The notes under the pieces are model-generated. The model had not been told where the DNA came from and did no database searches. It saw only the letters and a list, made by a program, of their open reading frames with translations. Of a DNA stretch of 64,000 bases, positions 57,996 to 64,000 are shown piece by piece (positions within the stretch are counted from its first letter, which is position 1; every line of letters begins with the position of its first letter). Origin of the DNA: Tieghemostelium lacteum (taxonomy: Eukaryota; Evosea; Eumycetozoa; Dictyosteliales; Raperosteliaceae); assembly GCA_001606155.1 (NCBI GenBank), contig LODT01000037.1, forward strand, positions 1,302,001-1,366,000, in the 5' to 3' direction. Made by a program: the position numbers and the translations under genes.

Positions 57996-60543
57996 ATGGA
58001 GTTGATTGATTCCTTATCACCATTATTTATAATACCAAATACGATTGATCAGCATTCATTTGATAAATTAAATAGAAATGAATATATACAAATACTTGGA
58101 CAAATAAATGATATAAATTTATCTAATTTCATATATGATTGGTATTTTGGTAGGTTCAATTGATGATGATTTATTCTAATCATATCTCTGTAGTTTTTTC
58201 TATGGATTACTAATATTAATGATATATATAGATATAATAAAAGAATACTTTAGAAATAGTATATCAACAGGATTTTGGAAATATTTTAGTGATTGTAAAT
58301 TAGAAATGTTATTGAATTCAAAGACTACAATAACGAATGATTCAAACCAATTAATGATGATTTATCAACAATTTACAGTGTCTATTGATTATCTATATCA
58401 AGTGTATATATATTTTGAAAGAAATTTGGAATTTCTTTATCAGCACCTTCCGAATGCTTCTCTAGAGTTTAGATACTATCTAGAGAAACTTCAAAATCTT
58501 CTAATGAATAGTATCACTCTGAGATCATCTACTGATACAATGACATTTAGGAAGATATTGTACATGTTTTTTGAAAAGGATTTTAAGTCTTTTATCAAAC
58601 TAAAAGAACAGGTATACAAAGGTGATCAAGAAGACGAAGAAGAAGATGAAGAAGATGATTTAGAACTAAGTATACAAGATATAGACTTAAAAGAGAGTTT
58701 ATTTATTACTCTATGTCGTAAATTACATAGATTGAATATAATTAACCTCTCTGAAGACATTTTCACTGAAATTCTCTATAAAAAGATTTTTCAGTATATT
58801 GAAGAGAAATGTCAAGGAAACTACGAAGAACGATTCCTTGATGATACTCTACAGTTTTGTAACAATGTTTTGTTTAAATGGCTCAGTATGATTATTCTCT
58901 CTGGTGGACAACCACAGGAATCCGATCAATTGTTCAAACAATGGAAAACACGATTCGAATTCTCAATCTATGAGAACTTTGCTCAACAGAGGGTTTTGGA
59001 GTTGTTTAGTATGATTATGCACTATCCCAGTAGTAGACCAGCACTCGAGGATCTTGGTGTATGTTTTCAAAAAATTCCAATACGACAAGTGTTAATTCAG
59101 CATTTGAGTTCGGTTATAGGTCAGAGATTACTGCAACCTGGTGCTCAGACTACTGATATTATAAGTCAGTATATATCTACAATACAGTCACTGAGGATAA
59201 TTGATCCTTCTGGAAGTTTGATTCAAACGGTTGGTCGACCTATTAAGCAGTATCTTGCACAGAGGGAGGACACTATCAGATGTATAGTATCCATATTCAC
59301 TGATGATACCAATGAGTTACATAAAGAGTTTATGAATTTTAGAGATAACGATACTGCGGAACTTCAAGAAGAGGAATCTACCATTCTGGAATATGACCAC
59401 TATTTAGACGATCTCGACGATCAGGGGAATTTCGAAAAGTCTTTGCAATGGGTGCCTTTAAACAACGACAATTTCAATACGAATAAGAAATCATCGGATG
59501 ATATGTTTGATAATCTCGTTCAGATTTACGAGAGTTTAGATCTATTTGTAAATGAGTATAGGTCAATGCTCTCTGAACGGTTGTTATCTGCTGAGAATCA
59601 TTTTGATAATGCGTTAGTCGAGAAAGAGATTACTAATCTAGAGTTACTAAAACTCAGATTTGGAGAGAATAGTCTGCATCAGTGTGAGATTATGGTTAAA
59701 GATATGACAGATTCGAAGAGATTGAATAATCTAATTCACAAGGAAATGGGGAGTGTGAATAAAGGTGTTTATGAGACACTTATACTTTCAGAATTGTTTT
59801 GGCCATCATCTGCACTGAAAGATACTTTGGAGCCATTTAAGTATCCTAAAGAGATCATAGCTCAAATGGGTTTATTTTCAAAGGAATATGAACGTGTAAA
59901 GGCTCCAAGAAAGTTGATTAATAGATATGACTTTGGAAGAGTTGAATTGGAGTTGGTTATGGAAAATGGAAATACAAAAGAGTTTACAGTTTCACCTATA
60001 CAAGCTTCTATAATATCACTGTTTTCTTCAGAAGGAGGTGATAGTGAGAGTCAAGTGAAATTAACACTGGATCAGATGTGTAGTGCACTGGAGTGTAAGA
60101 ACAAGGAACAGGTTAGAAAGAAACTTCAGTTTTGGATTGCAAATCAGGTTGTTAAGGAAGTTAATGGTGTGTATCAGTTGAATGTTAAGGATAGCTCAGA
60201 TACAGTCTCTATGGCTGAGGTTGTAGATGGTGACTATGTACATGGTGATTCCGATGAGGATACAGATTCGGAAGATGACGTCATAATCGTTGAAGAACAA
60301 GAAGAGGAAAAATCAGTTTCTGAAAAAGAGAAGGAAGAAAAGATGCGTGTTATTGAGAACTTTATTATTGGTATGCTTACTAATTTCAAAGTTTTAACAT
60401 TGGATAGAATTCATAATATGTTGACAATGTTCAATTCAGAGCAATATTCAAGTACTCAACAAGAACTCAAACAATTTCTATTAAAACTAATCAATGAAGA
60501 GAAAATTGAATTGAATAATACCGAATATAAAATTAAAAATTAA
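57996..60543 (+). CDS. Anaphase-promoting complex subunit 2 (cullin-like)
   Basis: Exon 57996-58149 and exon 58232-60543 (82-bp intron, donor GTAGGT, acceptor ATATAG) give 821 residues. The family is recognised by the cullin-homology region (about 450-660): 'YESLDLFVNEYRSMLSERLL', 'LLKLRFGENSLHQCEIMVKD' and 'ILSELFWPS'. The C-terminal APC2 winged helix (about 755-821) reads 'MRVIENFIIGMLTNFKVLTL' followed by 'RIHNMLTMF'. Acidic low-complexity stretches occur near 190 and 720-745. APC2 holds the RING subunit APC11 and forms the catalytic core of the nuclear ubiquitin ligase that degrades securin and cyclin B. An intron acceptor closer to the donor would break the frame, which fixes this junction. 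Confidence 0.92.
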
Positions 60544-60914
60544 ATATGTAAAAGTATTAATATTATTATTAATGTATTATTATTTAACCTGAAGTTTATC
60601 TACAGTTTGTAATACTTTTATTTTTTGTTTGTTGTTGGTGTTTAAAAAATATTTTCTAAATCCTGTATCCACCCCCAAAACATACCCACACTTATAATCA
60701 CCGAAAATGGATTAATTTAATATAATAAATCACTACAACAATGAAATTTTAAAAAATTTAAAAAGAGAGGGGAAGTTGGGATATTTCTTTTATCTGAAAG
60801 AAAATTTTTTTTTTTTAAACAACATTATTAGATTGATCAGTTGGGAGTTAATTGTTTGTTTTTTTTTTAGTATAAACAGATATAGAGACTGTCTCTGAAA
60901 AAAAGAAACATACA
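60544..60914. other. Intergenic between APC2 and kinesin
   Basis: 370 bp, AT-rich. It contains several T-runs (for example 60807-60817) close to the kinesin start and is likely its promoter. No ORF or RNA gene is visible. Confidence 0.5.
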
Positions 60915-63699
60915 ATGTCCAGCACAACATGTAATATCAGAGTTATAGCTAGATTTAGACCATTAAATGACAGGGAAAAGCAAATGAAAGAGAATAAAAA
61001 TGTCTTGGCATTTCCCGATGAGAATAGTGTTGTAGTTGAAAAGAATCCACCATTTACATTCGATAGAGTATTTCCACCTGAAAGTACTCAAGATGAGGTC
61101 TTTGAATATGTTGAAGATACCATCACTGATGTTCTAGGTGGTTTCAATACAACTATATTCTGTTATGGTCAAACCGGGTCTGGTAGGTGTATTCATTTCC
61201 TACTTTTTATCCCTGAGAAGATATACTAATTTGTGTTATATATATAAACTATCAACAAAAGGTAAATCACATACAATGTTTGGGTCAGGTGATAAAAGCG
61301 ATACAGCAGGTTGGGGTATTATACCTAGAAGTAATTTATTAATGTTCTCAACTATTGATCAACAGGATCAGATTGGTGAGATTTCGATAAAATGTTCATT
61401 TTTGGAGATTTATATGGAAAATATACAGGATTTATTGAATCCAAAAAAGGATCCAAAAACTATAAAGATTCGTGAATCAAAGACTTTGGGTATCTATGTA
61501 GAGGGTTTAGAAGAAGAATATGTACAAGATGAAAATGATATTATGGAATTGATTGCCATTGGTGAGTCTTCTAGATCAGTTGCCAAAACCAACATGAATC
61601 AGAAATCATCTAGATCACATTCCATTTTGATTATTCAAATTGAACAAAAGTCACCAGATGGTTCGGTAAAGAGGGGTAAATTGAATTTGGTGGATTTGGC
61701 AGGTTCAGAGAAGGTATCAAAGACAGGTGCTGAGGGTCAGACTTTGGAAGAGGCAAAGAAAATCAATCAGTCATTGTCATTGTTGGGTAACTGTATACAT
61801 GCTCTTACAGACTCCAAGAGAGAACATATACCATTTAGAGACTCAAAATTGACCAGATTGTTACAGGATTCACTAGGTGGTAATACTAAGACTACTCTTA
61901 TCATTACAGGGTCTCCTCATTATAGTAATGTAGATGAGACTTTAAGTACATTGAAATTTGGTAGCAGAGCAAAGACTATAAAGAATACAGTTAAAGTAAA
62001 TCAACAAAAATCAGCAGCTGAGTTGCAAGCTATAGTCAATGCACTCAGTAAAGAACTGTCTTCACTGAAACTCTATTCTATAGGACTTGAAAACCTTGTT
62101 AATTACTTTAAATCTCCAGAATACGTACCTGGAAACCCCATTCCAAAATCTTTGGAAATTAAAAAAATTGAATTTGCAGAAACTACCACTACAAACCCAC
62201 AAAATGCATTAACCACACCAAAAGCAAAAACTCAAAGATATTCCACTGCCATGCCTTCTTCTCCAGTTGGTGGCAGTGGTCAAGCCAATCCAAATGGCAC
62301 TGGAAATCCAAATAGACATAGTATAGCAATTACAACTACTCCTCCTCCTAACTCATCTACTTCAGTCTCTAATGGCAGTGGAAGCCATTCAAGTCACCAT
62401 AGAAGTATTAGCAATAGTGGTGGAGGAATGAAAACATCAGTTAGTCATGACAATTTGAATCTTTCAGGCTCTTCAACAAGTTCTTTAGGTGGAAGTGGAG
62501 TTGTGACACCAGTTGGAGAAAGTAGTGACAATCTCTTTGACCCACTAAAAATCATTGAATTGGAAATGGAAATTGAAAAAATCAAAGAGGATAATTTGAA
62601 TTTGATTGATAAATTTAAAGATGAAATGTCAGATCTCACTATAAAGTATGAAAGTGCTTGTGAGGAACTAGCACAACAGAAACTGTCTTTTAAGACACTA
62701 AGTGATCAGGCAACTCTTGATCGTCAACAATTGCAGAAGGAGCAATCAACTCTGGCGGAACTTGAAAGAAATCAACAAATTTCTCAACAACAGAGAGATT
62801 TGAAAATGAAGAGATATATTCAGAATATAGAGGACTTGAAATTACTGGCAAATCAGTTGATTCAGTATCTGGAGAGAAAGAGATCGGTTGATTATTTTGA
62901 CAGTGGTTCTGCTACTCCTAATCTACAGATGCTTTCCATGTCTGATCAAGATGAAGACATCAATGTTGAGGACATTCTCAGAAGTCTTAGTGAAGAAGAG
63001 GTGCTATCCATGCAACTTAAACTTCAACTACAAAACAAATGTGAACAATTGGAGCAAAATATATTAATTTTAGAACGAGAGTTACAGACAATACAGCAAC
63101 AACAAGTAACTAAACAAGATCAAGTTGAAGTCAATATAGACAGTACTAATATAACACCAGAAAGTAACACTATCAGTAATAGTAGTAATAGTAGTTTATC
63201 CATTTCATCACCATTGTTGGGTGGTGATAGAAAAGTTCTGCAAAAGGAGGTAGACGATATTAAACTACTCAATCAGGATTTAAATATAAAGAATGTGTTA
63301 TACCAAAACCAAATTAGTAATCTTCAGAATGATTTGGTTAGTCTACAGAACAAATTACAGAATGAAAAGAAACAAGTTCAACAATCACTAGAACAACAAC
63401 AAGATCTCACCAATAAACTGAATCAATATATAAAAGAATCAGAAAACAATATACAAGATCTCACCAATGAAAATACAAATCTCAGCAATGATAATGCAAA
63501 ACTACAACAATCCTATGCAAGTTTAGAATTACAAGCACAGGATCTACAAGATCAATTAACTTCAACTCAAAGACTATTAGCCAATAGAAAAGTGGTTAAA
63601 GTCATCAGAGGTGATGAAAAATCAATGAAAAGAGCTTACGAGTTAAAAGTTGATTTTGGTCAACAATTTCTAAAGAAAACTGGTAGATCTCTATTTTAA
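60915..63699 (+). CDS. Kinesin with N-terminal motor, kinesin-1-like
   Basis: Exons 60915-61182 and 61262-63699 (79-bp intron, GTAGGT...AAAG) give 901 residues. The intron splits the P-loop: joining exons yields 'GQTGSGKSHTM'. Other motor motifs are 'NIRVIARFRPLNDRE', switch I 'NQKSSRSHSIL', switch II 'LVDLAGSEKVSKTGAEG' and 'HIPFRDSKLTRLLQDSLGGN'. The neck-linker region 'RAKTIKNTVKVNQQKSAAEL' is kinesin-1-like. A Ser/Thr/Gly/Pro-rich hinge (about 410-510) leads to coiled coils to residue ~870 and a basic end ('KKTGRSLF'). It is a plus-end microtubule motor by family. It is shorter than D. discoideum Kif3 and close in size to Kif5; no orthologue is fixed. Confidence 0.92.
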
Positions 63700-63822
63700 A
63701 AATAAATATTTATTCTATATATACTTGTATATCTGTAAGAAACACAAAAAACATCTTTGGGTGGAAAATACTTAGCTTTTCAAAGTGTAAATTTGATACA
63801 TTGTTACATTTTATTTGTATTT

Positions 63823-64000
63823 TTAGATGGTATTGTTAAGGTAAGGAGTTAAGATATTTTGAACAAACCAATCATCCGTAAATTGTAGATGGTTACCATC
63901 AGTTGATAATTTAATAACTTGACCATTTTCATCTAAATATCTTAAACCTATCCAATCTTCAATATAAAGATCAGTTTCCTCCATAGTTTGAATATCTTTA
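63823..64000 (-). CDS. ppt1: Palmitoyl-protein thioesterase (PPT1), C-terminal fragment
   Basis: The frame is open from the right edge to a stop at 63823 and gives the last 58 residues of a protein whose start lies outside the window. They match the PPT1 C-terminus: 'ETDLYIEDWIGLRYLDENGQ' corresponds to '[20 protein letters not shown]' in human PPT1. Next comes 'STDGNHLQFTDDWF' (human 'TEGDHLQLSEEWF'), which carries the catalytic His. PPT1 is a lysosomal enzyme that removes thioester-linked fatty acids from proteins. It converges on the kinesin gene, 123 bp apart. Confidence 0.9.
   Translation of the reverse strand, partial: KDIQTMEETDLYIEDWIGLRYLDENGQVIKLSTDGNHLQFTDDWFVQNILTPYLNNTI

Noticed and set aside
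1-64000. tRNA genes, CRISPR arrays, intact retroelements
   Set aside because: No A/B-box pairs with a cloverleaf, no regularly spaced repeats and no reverse transcriptase, integrase or transposase motifs were seen in any frame.

Overview
The window is nuclear DNA from a dictyostelid social amoeba. The evidence is AT-rich DNA (very AT-rich between genes), short GT-AG introns of mostly 56-121 bp, gaps of 100-300 bp between most genes, CAA-coded polyglutamine and AAT-coded polyasparagine tracts, and a gene set with clear dictyostelid relatives. Homopolymer tracts are moderate, so a species other than D. discoideum is likely (inference). No prokaryotic operon, CRISPR array, tRNA, rRNA or intact transposon was found.

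Layout. 1-14 kb: the 3' part of a GPI-anchor-like surface protein gene (+), then three tandem minus-strand paralogues for large secreted or single-pass adhesion-type proteins (IPT/TIG and EGF modules, C-terminal TM). A small gene for a Uma2/DUF820-like nuclease-fold protein sits inside the array. The paralogues are mosaics: two share a 352-nt tract with one difference, and the third has lost about 1.2 kb covering TIG and EGF. 14-26 kb: core cell genes, namely CTR9 (Paf1 complex), homoserine O-acetyltransferase, PRA1, aldehyde dehydrogenase, a DZIP1-like protein, RPAC2 (RNA polymerase I/III) and SNAPC1 (snRNA transcription). 26-38 kb: a membrane coiled-coil/polyproline protein, an ankyrin-like family protein, a ThrE-family transporter and a DH-PH-FYVE RhoGEF. 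38-49.5 kb: an orphan multipass protein, a secreted carboxylesterase, a 1.8-kb gene-poor gap with a GC-rich island, Sec61 alpha, a USP-fold protein, a four-CBS protein and a small secreted MRH-like protein. 49.7-64 kb: a diaphanous-type formin, an orphan helical protein, a gene relic, a CYTH/thiamine-triphosphatase-like protein, a METTL25-type methyltransferase, a coiled-coil protein, APC2, a kinesin, and the 3' end of a palmitoyl-protein thioesterase gene that runs off the right edge.

There is no single pathway. Three themes recur: cell-surface recognition or adhesion (1-14 kb), transcription machinery (CTR9, RPAC2, SNAPC1), and cytoskeleton/cell cycle (RhoGEF, formin, kinesin, APC2). Splice sites were placed by reading frame, consensus dinucleotides and paralogue comparison. 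Several genes, including RPAC2, PPT1, the MRH-like gene and first exons of others, only become visible after exons are joined. The best candidates for new biology are the mosaic receptor array with its embedded Uma2-like gene, the DZIP1-like protein in a lineage without cilia, and the divergent CYTH protein.
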